DNA of 64,000 nt, taken from Lycorma delicatula. Taxonomy: Eukaryota; Arthropoda; Insecta; Hemiptera; Fulgoridae. The notes under the pieces are model-generated. The model was not told the origin of the DNA, ran no database searches, and saw nothing but the letters and a program-made list of their open reading frames with translations. Position numbers and translations under genes: made by a program. How positions within the stretch are numbered: the stretch's first letter is position 1; each line of letters starts with the position of its first letter. The stretch spans positions 89,738,898 through 89,802,897 of the forward strand of contig NC_134457.1 of NCBI RefSeq assembly GCF_047948215.1. Direction: 5' to 3'. Positions 11,849 through 24,689 of the stretch are shown here, piece by piece.

Positions 11849-13274
11849 CAAATTCTTACAGGCTACTGATATAAATGGGTTAGTTAAATGAAAGGGTTCG
11901 GACTAGAAAGAGAATATTGCAAAGCTGCATGAAATCATTCAAATGATTGACTTCATATTATTCAAGTAGGCAAGTTTTAGAATATTTAAAACAAATTGTT
12001 ACAGGCTAATGATATAATTAAGTTAGTTAAATGAAAGAGTTGGGACTAGAAAGAGAATCTTGTAAAGCTGCATGAAACCATTCAAGTGATTGAATTCATA
12101 TTATTCAAGTAGGCAAGTTTTAGAATATTTAAAACAAATTGTTACAGGCAAAGATATAAATGGGTTATGTAAAAAAAAAGTTGGGACTAGAAAGAGAATC
12201 TTCTGAAGCTGCGTGAAACCAATCAAATGATTGAATTCCTATTATTCAAGTAGGCAAGTTTTAGAATATTTAAAACAAATTCTTACAGGCTAATGATATA
12301 AATAGGTTTATTAAATGAAATTGTGGGGACTAGAAAGAGAATCTTGTAAAGCTGCATGAAACCATTCAAATGATTGAATTCATATTATTCAAGTAGGCAA
12401 GTTTTAGAATATTTAAAACAAATTCTTACAGGCTACTGATATAAATGGGTTAGTTAAATGAAAGGGTTCGGACTAGAAAGAGAATATTGCAAAGCTGCAT
12501 GAAATCATTCAAATGATTGACTTCATATTATTCAAGTAGGCAGGTTTTAGAATATTTAAAACAAATTGTTACAGGCTAATGATATAATTAAGTTAGTTAA
12601 ATGAAAGAGTTGGGACTAGAAAGAGAATCTTGTAAAGCTGCATGAAACCATTCAAATGATTGAATTCATATTATTCAAGTAGGCAAGTTTTAGAATATTT
12701 AAAACAAATTGTTACAGGCAAAGATATAAATGGGTTAATTAAATAAAAGAGTTGGGACTAGAAAGAGAATCTTGTAAAGCTGCATGAAACCATTCAAATG
12801 ATTGAATTCATATTATTCAAGTAGGCAAGTTTTAGAATATTAAAAACAAATTCTTACAGGCTTATGATATAAATAAGTTAATTAAATGAAAGTGTTGGGA
12901 CTAGAAAGAGAATCTTGTAAAACTGCATGAAACCATTCAAATGATTGAATTCATATTATTCAAGTAGGCAAGTATTAGAATATTTAAAACAAATTGTTAC
13001 AGGCTAACGATATAAATGGGATATTTAAATGAAAGAGTTGGGACTAGAAAGAGAATCATGTAAAGCTGCATGAAACCATTCAAATGATTGTATTCATATT
13101 ATTCAAGTAGGCAAGTTTTAGAATATTTAAAACAAATTCTTACAGGCAAAGATATAAATGTGTTAATTAAATAAAAGAGTTGGGACTAGAAAGAGAATCT
13201 TGTAAAGCTGCATGAAACCATTCAAATGATTGAATTCCTATTATTCAAGTAGGCAAGTTTTAGAATATTTAAAA

Positions 13275-14986
13275 CAAATTCTTACAGGCTAATGATATAA
13301 ATAGGTTTATTAAATGAAATTGTTGGGACTAGAACGAGAATCTTGTAAAGCTGCATGAAACCATTCAAATGATTGAATTCATATTATTCAAGTAGGCAAG
13401 TTTTAGAATATTTAAAACAAATTGTTACAGGCTAACGATATAAATGGGATAATTAAATGAAAGAGTTGGGACTAGAAAGAGAATCTTGTAAAGCTACATG
13501 AAACCATTCAAATGATTGTATTCATATTATTCAAGTAGGCAAGTATTAGAATATTTAAAACAAATTGTTACAGGCTAACGATATAAATGGGATATTTAAA
13601 TGAAAGAGTTGGGACTAGAAAGAGAATCATGTAAAGCTGCATGAAACCATTCAAATGATTGTATTCATATTATTCAAGTGGGCAAGTTTTAGAATATTTA
13701 AAACAAATTGTTACAGGCAAAGATATAAATGGGTTAATTAAATAAAAGAGTTGGGACTAGAAAGAGAATCTTGTAAAGCTGCATGAAACCATTCAAATAA
13801 TTGAATTCCTATTATTCAAGTAGGCAAGTTTTAGAATATTTAAAACAAATTCTTACAGGCTACTGATATAAATGGGTTAGTTAAATGAAAGGGTTCGGAC
13901 TAGAAAGAGAATATTGCAAAGCTGCATGAAATCATTCAAATGATTGACTTCATATTATTCAAGTAGGCAAGTTTTAGAATATTTAAAACAAATTGTTACA
14001 GGCTAATGATATAATTAAGTTAGTTAAATGAAAGAGTTGGGACTAGAAAGAGAATCTTGTAAAGCTGCATGAAACCATTCAAGTGATTGAATTCATATTA
14101 TTCAAGTAGGCAAGTTTTAGAATATTTAAAACAAATTGTTACAGGCAAAGATATAAATGGGTTATGTAAAAAAAAAGTTGGGACTAGAAAGAGAATCTTC
14201 TGAAGCTGCGTGAAACCAATCAAATGATTGAATTCCTATTATTCAAGTAGGCAAGTTTTAGAATATTTAAAACAAATTCTTACAGGCTAATGATATAAAT
14301 AGGTTTATTAAATGAAATTGTGGGGACTAGAAAGAGAATCTTGTAAAGCTGCATGAAACCATTCAAATGATTGAATTCATATTATTCAAGTAGGCAAGTT
14401 TTAGAATATTTAAAACAAATTCTTACAGGCTACTGATATAAATGGGTTAGTTAAATGAAAGGGTTCGGACTAGAAAGAGAATATTGCAAAGCTGCATGAA
14501 ATCATTCAAATGATTGACTTCATATTATTCAAGTAGGCAGGTTTTAGAATATTTAAAACAAATTGTTACAGGCTAATGATATAATTAAGTTAGTTAAATG
14601 AAAGAGTTGGGACTAGAAAGAGAATCTTGTAAAGCTGCATGAAACCATTCAAATGATTGAATTCATATTATTCAAGTAGGCAAGTTTTAGAATATTTAAA
14701 ACAAATTGTTACAGGCAAAGATATAAATGGGTTAATTAAATAAAAGAGTTGGGACTAGAAAGAGAATCTTGTAAAGCTGCATGAAACCATTCAAATGATT
14801 GAATTCATATTATTCAAGTAGGCAAGTTTTAGAATATTAAAAACAAATTCTTACAGGCTTATGATATAAATAAGTTAATTAAATGAAAGTGTTGGGACTA
14901 GAAAGAGAATCTTGTAAAGCTGCATGAAACCATTCAAATGATTGTATTCATATTATTCAAGTAGGCAAGTTTTGTAATATTTAAAA
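13275..14986. repeat. Partial second copy of the 4566-bp unit
   Basis: A B C H E F G A' E F H I repeats 8709-10420 at an offset of exactly 4566 bp, with very few differences. One private change is agaacgag near 13333. The match ends inside the I monomer at about 14943: its tail reads gattgtattcat and gttttgtaat, the ending that normally precedes N. Confidence 0.88.
14844..14986. repeat. Chimeric I monomer joining homogenised and divergent segments
   Basis: The head is I (gcttatg, aaagtgttggg). The tail has gattgtatt followed by gttttgtaatattt, which elsewhere directly precedes the N monomers (for example just before 5283 and 59947). The next monomer is an N with an H-like aaataaaag stretch. 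This is the left edge of the second divergent segment. Confidence 0.75.
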
Positions 14987-15271
14987 CAAATTGTTACAGG
15001 CTAATGATATAAATAGGTTAATTAAATAAAAGAGTTGGGACTAAAAAGAGACTCTTGTAAAGCTGCATGAAACCAGTCAAATGATTGAATTCATATTATT
15101 CAAGTAGGCAAGTTTTGTAATATTTAAAACAAATTGTTACAGGCTAATGATATAAATAGGTTAATTAAATGAAAGAGTTGGGATTAAAAAGAGACTCTTG
15201 TAAAGCTGCATGAAACCATTCAAATGATTGAATTCATATTATTCAAATGGCAAGTTTTAGAATATGTAAAA

Positions 15272-16413
15272 CAAATTGTTACAGGCTAATGATATAAATA
15301 GGTTTATTAAATGAAATTGTTGGGACTAGAAAGAGAATCTTGTAAAGCTGCATGAAACCTTTCAAATGATTGAATTCATATTATTCAAGTTGGCAAGTTT
15401 TAGAATATTTAAAACAAATTGTTACAGGCAAAGATATAAATGGGATAATTAAATGAAAGAGTTGGGACTAGAAAGAGAATCTTGTAAAGCTGCATGAAAC
15501 CATTCAAATGATTGAATTCATATTATTCAAGTAGGCAAGTTTTAGAATATTTAAAACAAATTGTTACAGGCTAATTATATAAATAAGTTAATTAAATGAA
15601 AGCATTGGGACTAGAAAGAGAATCTTGTAAAGCTACATGAAACCATTCAAATGATTGAATTCATATTATTCAAGTAGGCAATTTTTAGAATATTTAAAAC
15701 AAATTGTTACACGCTTAAGATATAAATGGGAAAATTAAATGAAAGAGTTGGGACTAGAAAGAGAATCTTTTAAAGCTGCATGAAACCATTCAAATGATTA
15801 AATTCCTATTATTCAAGTAGGCAAGTTTTAGAATATTTAAAACAAATTCTTACAGGCTAATGATATAAATAGGTTTATTAAATGAAAGTGTTGGGACTAG
15901 AAAGAGAATATTGCAAAGCTGCATGAAATCATTCAAATGATTGTAATCATATTATTCAAGTAGGCAAGTTTTAGAATATTAAAAACAAATTCTTACAGGC
16001 TAATGATATAAATAAGTTAATTCAATGAAAGTGTTGGGACTAGAAAGAGAATCTTGTAAAGCAGCATGAAACCATTCAAATGATTGAATTCATATTATTC
16101 AAGTAGGCAAGTTTTAGAATATTTAAAACAAATTGTTACAGGCAAAGATAAAAATGGGTTAATTAAATGAAAGGTTTGGGACTAGAAACAGAATATTGTA
16201 AAGCTGCATGAAATCATTCAAATGATTGAATTCATATTATTCAAGTAGGCAAGTTATAGAATATTTAAAACAAATTGTTACACGCTTAACATATAAATGG
16301 GAAAATTAAATGAAAGAGTTGGGACTAGAAAGAGAATCTTTTAAAGCTGCATGAAACCATTCAAATGATTAAATTCCTATTATTCAAGTAGGCAAGTTTT
16401 AGAATATTTAAAA
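15272..16413. repeat. Eight-monomer cassette, copy 2
   Basis: O P K Q R S T Q2 in 1142 bp, the same length as copy 1 at 5568. The S monomer shares the unusual ttaattcaatg with copy 1, whereas the copies at 50384, 53238 and 60946 read ttaattaaatg. Copies 1 and 2 are therefore the closer pair. A private change here is gcagcatg in place of gctgcatg in S. Confidence 0.9.
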
Positions 16414-17699
16414 CAAATTCTTACAGGCTAATGATATAAATAGGTTTATTAAATGAAAGTGTTGGGACTAGAAAGAGAATAATGCAAAGCTGCATGAAAT
16501 CATTCAAATGATTGACTTCATATTATTCAAGTAGGCAAGTTTTAGAATATTTAAAACAAATTGTTACAGGCTAATGATATAATTAAGTTAGTTAAATGAA
16601 AGAGTTGGGACTAGAAAGAGAATCTTGTAAAGCTGCATGAAACCATTCAAATGATTGAATTCATATTATTTAAGCAGGCAAGTTTTAGAATATTTAAAAC
16701 AAATTGTTACAGGCAAAGATATAAATGGGTTAATTAAATAAAAGAGTTGGGACTAGAAAGAGAATCTTGTAAAGCTGCATGAAACCATTCAAATGATTGA
16801 ATTCCTATTATTCAAGTAGGCAAGTTTTAGAATATTTAAAACAAATTCTTACAGGCTAATGATATAAATAGGTTTATTAAATGAAATTGTGGGGACTAGA
16901 AAGAGAATCTTGTAAAGCTGCATGAAACCATTCAAATGATTGAATTCATATTATTCAAGTAGGCAAGTTTTAGAATATTTAAAACAAATTGTTACAGGCT
17001 AACGATATAAATGGGATATTTAAATGAAAGAGTTGGGACTAGAAAGAAAATCTTGTAAAGCTGCATGAAACCATTCAAATGATTGTATTCATATTATTCA
17101 AGTAGGCAAGTTTTAAAATATTTAAAACAAATTCTTACAGGTTAATGATATAAATAAGTTAATTAAACGAAAGTGTTGGGACTAGAAAGAGAATCTTGTA
17201 AAGCTGCATGAAACCATTTTAATGATTGAATTCCTATTATTCAAGTAGGCAAGTTTTAGAATATTTAAAACAAATTCTTACAGGCTACTGATATAAATGG
17301 GTTAGTTAAATGAAAGGGTTCGGACTAGAAAGAGAATATTGCAAAGCTGCATGAAATCATTCAAATGATTGACTTCATATTATTCAAGTAGGCAAGTTTT
17401 AGAATATTTAAAACAAATTGTTACAGGCTAATGATATAAATAAGTTAGTTAAATGAAAGAGTTGGGACTAGAAAGAGAATCTTGTAAAGCTGCATGAAAC
17501 CATTCAAATGATTGAATTCATATTATTCAAGTAGGCAAGTTTTAGAATATTTAGAACAGATTGTTACAGGCTAACGATATAAATGGGATAATTAAATGAA
17601 AGAGTTGGGACTAGAAAGAGAATCTTGTAAAGCTGCATGAAACCATTCAAATGATTGTATTCATATTATTCAAGTAGGCAAGTTTTACAATATTTAAAA

Positions 17700-18127
17700 C
17701 AAATTGTTACAGGCTAATTATATAAATAAGTTAATTAAATGAAAGCATTGGGACTAGAAAGAGAATCTTGTAAAGCTGCATGAAACTATTCAAATGATTG
17801 AATTCATATTTATCAAGTAGGCAAGTTTTAGAATATTTAAAACAAATTGTTACAGGCTAATGACATAAATAGGTTTATTAAATGAAATTGTTGGGACTAG
17901 AAAGAGAATCTTGTAAAGCTGCATGAAACCTTTCAAATGATTGAATTCATATTATTCAAGTTGGCAAGTTTTAGAATATTTAAAACAAATTGTTACAGGC
18001 AAAGATATAAATGGGATAATTAAATGAAAGAGTTGGGACTAGAAAGAGAATCTTGTAAAGCTGCATGAAACCATTCAAATGATTGAATTCATATTATTCA
18101 AGTAGGCAAGTTTTAGAATATTTAAAA
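17700..18127. repeat. K-O-P insert relative to copy 1, 428 bp
   Basis: Three monomers between B and T that are missing at 7996. The end of K reads catatttatcaag and O reads gacataaat. Both rare variants recur at 55095-55380 in the third divergent segment, so copies 2 and 3 share this block by descent. Confidence 0.82.
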
Positions 18128-18412
18128 CAAATTGTTACAGGCAAAGATAAAAATGGGTTAATTAAATGAAAGGTTTGGGACTAGAAACAGAATATTGTAA
18201 AGCTGCATGAAATCATTCAAATGATTGAATTCATATTATTCAAGTAGGCAAGTTATAGAATATTTAAAACAAATTGTTACGCGCTTAACATATAAATGAG
18301 AAAATTAAATGAAAGAGTTGGGACTAGAAAGAGAATCTTTTAAAGCTGCATGAAACCATTCAAATGATTAAATTCCTATTATTCAAGTAGGCAAGTTTTA
18401 GAATATTTAAAA

Positions 18413-18555
18413 CAAATTCTTACAGGCTAATGATATAAATAGGTTTATTAAATGAAAGTGTTGGGACTAGAAAGAGAATAATGCAAAGCTGCATGAAGCC
18501 TTTCAAATGATTGAATTCATATTATTCAAGTTGGCAAGTTTTAGAATATTTAAAA
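18413..18555. repeat. Chimeric monomer R2/S2 (one-monomer deletion)
   Basis: The first part matches R2 at 8281 (ggtttatt, aaagtg, ataatgc). From gaagccttt onward, including gttggc, it matches the tail of S2 at 8424. The two source monomers are adjacent at 8281-8566 and at 55808-56093, so the fusion removes exactly 143 bp. The breakpoint lies in the shared aaagctgcatgaa. Confidence 0.85.
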
Positions 18556-18697
18556 CAAATTGTTACAGGCAAAGATATAAATGGGTTAATTAAATAAAAG
18601 AGTTGGGACTAGAAAGAGAATCTTGTAAAGCTGCATGAAACCATTCAAATGATTGAATTCCTATTATTCAAGTAGGCAAGTTTTAGAATATTTAAAA

Positions 18698-21600
18698 CAA
18701 ATTCTTACAGGCTAATGATATAAATAGGTTTATTAAATGAAATTGTTGGGACTAGAAAGAGAATCTTGTAAAGCTGCATGAAACCATTCAAATGATTGAA
18801 TTCATATTATTCAAGTAGGCAAGTTTTAGAATATTTAAAACAAATTGTTACAGGCTAACGATATAAATGGGATAATTAAATGAAAGAGTTGGGACTAGAA
18901 AGAGAATCTTGTAAAGCTACATGAAACCATTCAAATGATTGTATTCATATTATTCAAGTAGGCAAGTATTAGAATATTTAAAACAAATTGTTACAGGCTA
19001 ACGATATAAATGGGATATTTAAATGAAAGAGTTGGGACTAGAAAGAGAATCATGTAAAGCTGCATGAAACCATTCAAATGATTGTATTCATATTATTCAA
19101 GTGGGCAAGTTTTAGAATATTTAAAACAAATTGTTACAGGCAAAGATATAAATGGGTTAATTAAATAAAAGTGTTGGGACTAGAAAGAGAATCTTGTAAA
19201 GCTGCATGAAACCATTCAAATAATTGAATTCCTATTATTCAAGTAGGCAAGTTTTAGAATATTTAAAACAAATTCTTACAGGCTACTGATATAAATGGGT
19301 TAGTTAAATGAAAGGGTTCGGACTAGAAAGAGAATATTGCAAAGCTGCATGAAATCATTCAAATGATTGACTTCATATTATTCAAGTAGGCAAGTTTTAG
19401 AATATTTAAAACAAATTGTTACAGGCTAATGATATAATTAAGTTAGTTAAATGAAAGAGTTGGGACTAGAAAGAGAATCTTGTAAAGCTGCATGAAACCA
19501 TTCAAGTGATTGAATTCATATTATTCAAGTAGGCAAGTTTTAGAATATTTAAAACAAATTGTTACAGGCAAAGATATAAATGGGTTATGTAAAAAAAAAG
19601 TTGGGACTAGAAAGAGAATCTTCTGAAGCTGCGTGAAACCAATCAAATGATTGAATTCCTATTATTCAAGTAGGCAAGTTTTAGAATATTTAAAACAAAT
19701 TCTTACAGGCTAATGATATAAATAGGTTTATTAAATGAAATTGTGGGGACTAGAAAGAGAATCTTGTAAAGCTGCATGAAACCATTCAAATGATTGAATT
19801 CATATTATTCAAGTAGGCAAGTTTTAGAATATTTAAAACAAATTCTTACAGGCTACTGATATAAATGGGTTAGTTAAATGAAAGGGTTCGGACTAGAAAG
19901 AGAATATTGCAAAGCTGCATGAAATCATTCAAATGATTGACTTCATATTATTCAAGTAGGCAGGTTTTAGAATATTTAAAACAAATTGTTACAGGCTAAT
20001 GATATAATTAAGTTAGTTAAATGAAAGAGTTGGGACTAGAAAGAGAATCTTGTAAAGCTGCATGAAACCATTCAAATGATTGAATTCATATTATTCAAGT
20101 AGGCAAGTTTTAGAATATTTAAAACAAATTGTTACAGGCAAAGATATAAATGGGTTAATTAAATAAAAGAGTTGGGACTAGAAAGAGAATCTTGTAAAGC
20201 TGCATGAAACCATTCAAATGATTGAATTCATATTATTCAAGTAGGCAAGTTTTAGAATATTAAAAACAAATTCTTACAGGCTTATGATATAAATAAGTTA
20301 ATTAAATGAAAGTGTTGGGACTAGAAAGAGAATCTTGTAAAGCTGCATGAAACCATTCAAATGATTGAATTCATATTATTCAAGTAGGCAAGTATTAGAA
20401 TATTTAAAACAAATTGTTACAGGCTAACGATATAAATGGGATATTTAAATGAAAGAGTTGGGACTAGAAAGAGAATCATGTAAAGCTGCATGAAACCATT
20501 CAAATAATTGTATTCATATTATTCAAGTAGGCAAGTTTTAGAATATTTAAAACAAATTCTTACAGGCAAAGATATAAATGTGTTAATTAAATAAAAGAGT
20601 TGGGACTAGAAAGAGAATCTTGTAAAGCTGCATGAAACCATTCAAATGATTGAATTCCTATTATTCAAGTAGGCAAGTTTTAGAATATTTAAAACAAATT
20701 CTTACAGGCTACTGATATAAATGGGTTAGTTAAATGAAAGGGTTCGGACTAGAAAGAGAATATTGCAAAGCTGCATGAAATCATTCAAATGATTGACTGC
20801 ATATTATTCAAGTAGGCAAGTTTTAGAATATTTAAAACAAATTGTTACAGGCTAATGATATAATTAAGTTAGTGTAATGAAAGAGTTGGGACTAGAAAGA
20901 GAATCTTGTAAAGCTGCATGAAACCATTCAAGTGATTGAATTCATATTATTCAAGTAGGCAAGTTTTAGAATATTTAAAACAAATTGTTACAGGCAAAGA
21001 TATAAATGGGTTAATTAAATAAAAGAGTTGGGACTAGAAAGAGAATCTTCTAAAGCTGCGTGAAACCAATCAAATGATTGAATTCCTATTATTCAAGTAG
21101 GCAAGTTTTAGAATATTTAAAACAAATTCTTACAGGCTAATGATATAAATAGGTTTATTAAATGAAATTGTGGGGACTAGAAAGAGAATCTTGTAAAGCT
21201 GCATGAAACCATTCACATGATTGAATTCATATTATTCAAGTAGGCAAGTTTTAGAATATTTAAAACAAATTCTTACAGGCTACTGATATAAATGGGTTAG
21301 TTAAATGAAAGGGTTCGGACTAGAAAGAGAATATTGCAAAGCTGCATGAAATCATTCAAATGATTGACTTCATATTATTCAAGTAGGCAAGTTTTAGAAT
21401 ATTTAAAACAAATTGTTACAGGCTAATGATATAAATAAGTTAGTTAAATGGAAGAGTTGGGACTAGAAAGAGAATCTTGTAAAGCTGCATGAAACCATTC
21501 AAATGATTGAATTCATATTATTCAAGTAGGCAAGTTTTAGAATATTTAGAACAGATTGTTACAGGCTAACGATATAAATGGGATAATTAAATGAAAGAGT

Positions 21601-22692
21601 TGGGACTAGAAAGAGAATCTTGTAAAGCTGCATGAAACCATTCAAATGATTGTATTCATATTATTCAAGTAGGCAAGTTTTACAATATTTAAAACAAATT
21701 GTTACAGGCTAATTATATAAATAAGTTAATTAAATGAAAGCATTGGGACTAGAAAGAGAATCTTGTAAAGCTGCATGAAACTATTCAAATAATTGAATTC
21801 CTATTATTCAAGTAGGCAAGTTTTAGAATATTTAAAACAAATTCTTACAGGCTACTGATATAAATGGGTTAGTTAAATGAAAGGGTTCGGACTAGAAAGA
21901 GAATATTGCAAAGCTGCATGAAATCATTCAAATGATTGACTTCATATTATTCAAGTAGGCAAGTTTTAGAATATTTAAAACAAATTGTTACAGGCTAATG
22001 ATATAATTAAGTTAGTTAAATGAAAGAGTTGGGACTAGAAAGAGAATCTTGTAAAGCTGCATGAAACCATTCAAGTGATTGAATTCATATTATTCAAGTA
22101 GGCAAGTTTTAGAATATTTAAAACAAATTGTTACAGGCAAAGATATAAATGGGTTATGTAAAAAAAAAGTTGGGACTAGAAAGAGAATCTTCTGAAGCTG
22201 CGTGAAACCAATCAAATGATTGAATTCATATTATTCAAGTAGGCAAGTTTTAGAATATTAAAAACAAATTCTTACAGGCTTATGATATAAATAAGTTAAT
22301 TAAATGAAAGTGTTGGGACTAGAAAGAGAATCTTGTAAAGCTGCATGAAACCATTCAAATGATTGAATTCATATTATTCAAGTAGGCAAGTATTAGAATA
22401 TTTAAAACAAATTGTTACAGGCTAACGATATAAATGGGATATTTAAATGAAAGAGTTGGGACTAGAAAGAGAATCATGTAAAGCTGCATGAAACCATTCA
22501 AATGATTGTATTCATATTATTCAAGTAGGCAAGTTTTAGAATATTTAAAACAAATTCTTACAGGCAAAGATATAAATGTGTTAATTAAATAAAAGAGTTG
22601 GGACTAGAAAGAGAATCTTGTAAAGCTGCATGAAACCATTCAAATGATTGAATTCCTATTATTCAAGTAGGCAAGTTTTAGAATATTTAAAA
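18698..22692. repeat. 28-monomer HOR unit, 3995 bp
   Basis: Order: A B C H E F G A' E F H I C H2 E F2 H A' E J B K/H E F G/H I C H2, and then A at 22693. It is the 8709 unit minus A' E F H, the length difference being exactly 571 bp (143+143+143+142). Offset from the 8709 copy is 9989 bp up to the deletion. Confidence 0.9.
22124..22264. repeat. Chimeric monomer G/H (571-bp deletion junction)
   Basis: The head is G with nine A, cttctgaag and gcgtgaaaccaatc. The tail switches from G's gaattcct to gaattcat and ends agaatattaaaaac, which is the tail of the H that precedes I. The breakpoint lies within caaatgattgaattc. Four monomers present in the 8709 unit are missing. Confidence 0.85.
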
Positions 22693-24547
22693 CAAATTCT
22701 TACAGGCTAATGATATAAATAGGTTTATTAAATGAAATTGTTGGGACTAGAAAGAGAATCTTGTAAAGCTGCATGAAACCATTCAAATGATTGAATTCAT
22801 ATTATTCAAGTAGGCAAGTTTTAGAATATTTAAAACAAATTGTTACAGGCTAACGATATAAATGGGATAATTAAATGAAAGAGTTGGGACTAGAAAGAGA
22901 ATCTTGTAAAGCTACATGAAACCATTCAAATGATTGTATTCATATTATTCAAGTAGGCAAGTATTAGAATATTTAAAACAAATTGTTACAGGCTAACGAT
23001 ATAAATGGGATATTTAAATGAAAGAGTTGGGACTAGAAAGAGAATCATGTAAAGCTGCATGAAACCATTCAAATGATTGTATTCATATTATTCAAGTGGG
23101 CAAGTTTTAGAATATTTAAAACAAATTGTTACAGGCAAAGATATAAATGGGTTAATTAAATAAAAGAGTTGGGACTAGAAAGAGAATCTTGTAAAGCTGC
23201 ATGAAACCATTCAAATAATTGAATTCCTATTATTCAAGTAGGCAAGTTTTAGAATATTTAAAACAAATTCTTACAGGCTACTGATATAAATGGGTTAGTT
23301 AAATGAAAGGGTTCGGACTAGAAAGAGAATATTGCAAAGCTGCATGAAATCATTCAAATGATTGACTTCATATTATTCAAGTAGGCAAGTTTTAGAATAT
23401 TTAAAACAAATTGTTACAGGCTAATGATATAATTAAGTTAGTTAAATGAAAGAGTTGGGACTAGAAAGAGAATCTTGTAAAGCTGCATGAAACCATTCAA
23501 GTGATTGAATTCATATTATTCAAGTAGGCAAGTTTTAGAATATTTAAAACAAATTGTTACAGGCAAAGATATAAATGGGTTATGTAAAAAAAAAGTTGGG
23601 ACTAGAAAGAGAATCTTCTGAAGCTGCGTGAAACCAATCAAATGATTGAATTCCTATTATTCAAGTAGGCAAGTTTTAGAATATTTAAAACAAATTCTTA
23701 CAGGCTAATGATATAAATAGGTTTATTAAATGAAATTGTGGGGACTAGAAAGAGAATCTTGTAAAGCTGCATGAAACCATTCAAATGATTGAATTCATAT
23801 TATTCAAGTAGGCAAGTTTTAGAATATTTAAAACAAATTCTTACAGGCTACTGATATAAATGGGTTAGTTAAATGAAAGGGTTCGGACTAGAAAGAGAAT
23901 ATTGCAAAGCTGCATGAAATCATTCAAATGATTGACTTCATATTATTCAAGTAGGCAGGTTTTAGAATATTTAAAACAAATTGTTACAGGCTAATGATAT
24001 AATTAAGTTAGTTAAATGAAAGAGTTGGGACTAGAAAGAGAATCTTGTAAAGCTGCATGAAACCATTCAAATGATTGAATTCATATTATTCAAGTAGGCA
24101 AGTTTTAGAATATTTAAAACAAATTGTTACAGGCAAAGATATAAATGGGTTAATTAAATAAAAGAGTTGGGACTAGAAAGAGAATATTGTAAAGCTGCAT
24201 GAAACCATTCAAATGATTGAATTCATATTATTCAAGTAGGCAAGTTTTAGAATATTAAAAACAAATTCTTACAGGCTTATGATATAAATAAGTTAATTAA
24301 ATGAAAGTGTTGGGACTAGAAAGAGAATCTTGTAAAGCTGCATGAAACCATTCAAATGATTGAATTCATATTATTCAAGTAGGCAAGTATTAGAATATTT
24401 AAAACAAATTGTTACAGGCTAACGATATAAATGGGATATTTAAATGAAAGAGTTGGGACTAGAAAGAGAATCATGTAAAGCTGCATGAAACCATTCAAAT
24501 GATTGTATTCATATTATTCAAGTAGGCAAGTTTTAGAATATTTAAAA

Positions 24548-24689
24548 CAAATTCTTACAGGCAAAGATATAAATGGGTTAATTAAATAAAAGAGTTGGGA
24601 CTAGAAAGAGAATCTTCTAAAGCTGCGTGAAACCATTCACATGATTGAATTCATATTATTCAAGTAGGCAAGTTTTAGAATATTTAAAA
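24548..24689. repeat. Three-part chimeric monomer Hx (H2 / H / A')
   Basis: It starts caaattctta as H2 does, switches to H (atgggtt rather than atgtgtt, then cttctaaagctgcgtg), and from attcacatg onward matches the tail of the A' at 21123 or 11134. In the fuller unit the source order is C H2 E F2 H A' E, so the chimera replaces five monomers by one. Copies with the same structure lie at 30256, 36394 and 42819. Confidence 0.85.

Larger units (their letters stand above)
8709..13274. repeat. 32-monomer HOR unit, 4566 bp
   Basis: Order: A B C H E F G A' E F H I C H2 E F2 H A' E J B K/H E F G A' E F H I C H2, after which A begins again at 13275. The length equals 32 x 143 minus 10, which the shorter G, H and H2 monomers account for exactly. 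Inside it E F G A' E F H I C H2 occurs twice (from 9280 and from 11849), so the unit itself arose by an internal duplication. Confidence 0.92.
14987..18697. repeat. Divergent segment, copy 2 (26 monomers)
   Basis: Order: N N2 O P K Q R S T Q2 R2 F H A' C D E J B K O P T Q2 R2/S2 H. From 14987 to about 17680 it matches 5283-7976 at an offset of 9704 bp. It then differs by having K O P (17700-18127, 428 bp) and by fusing R2 with S2 (minus 143 bp). The net difference of 285 bp is exactly the difference in length between this segment (3711) and copy 1 (3426). Confidence 0.9.
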
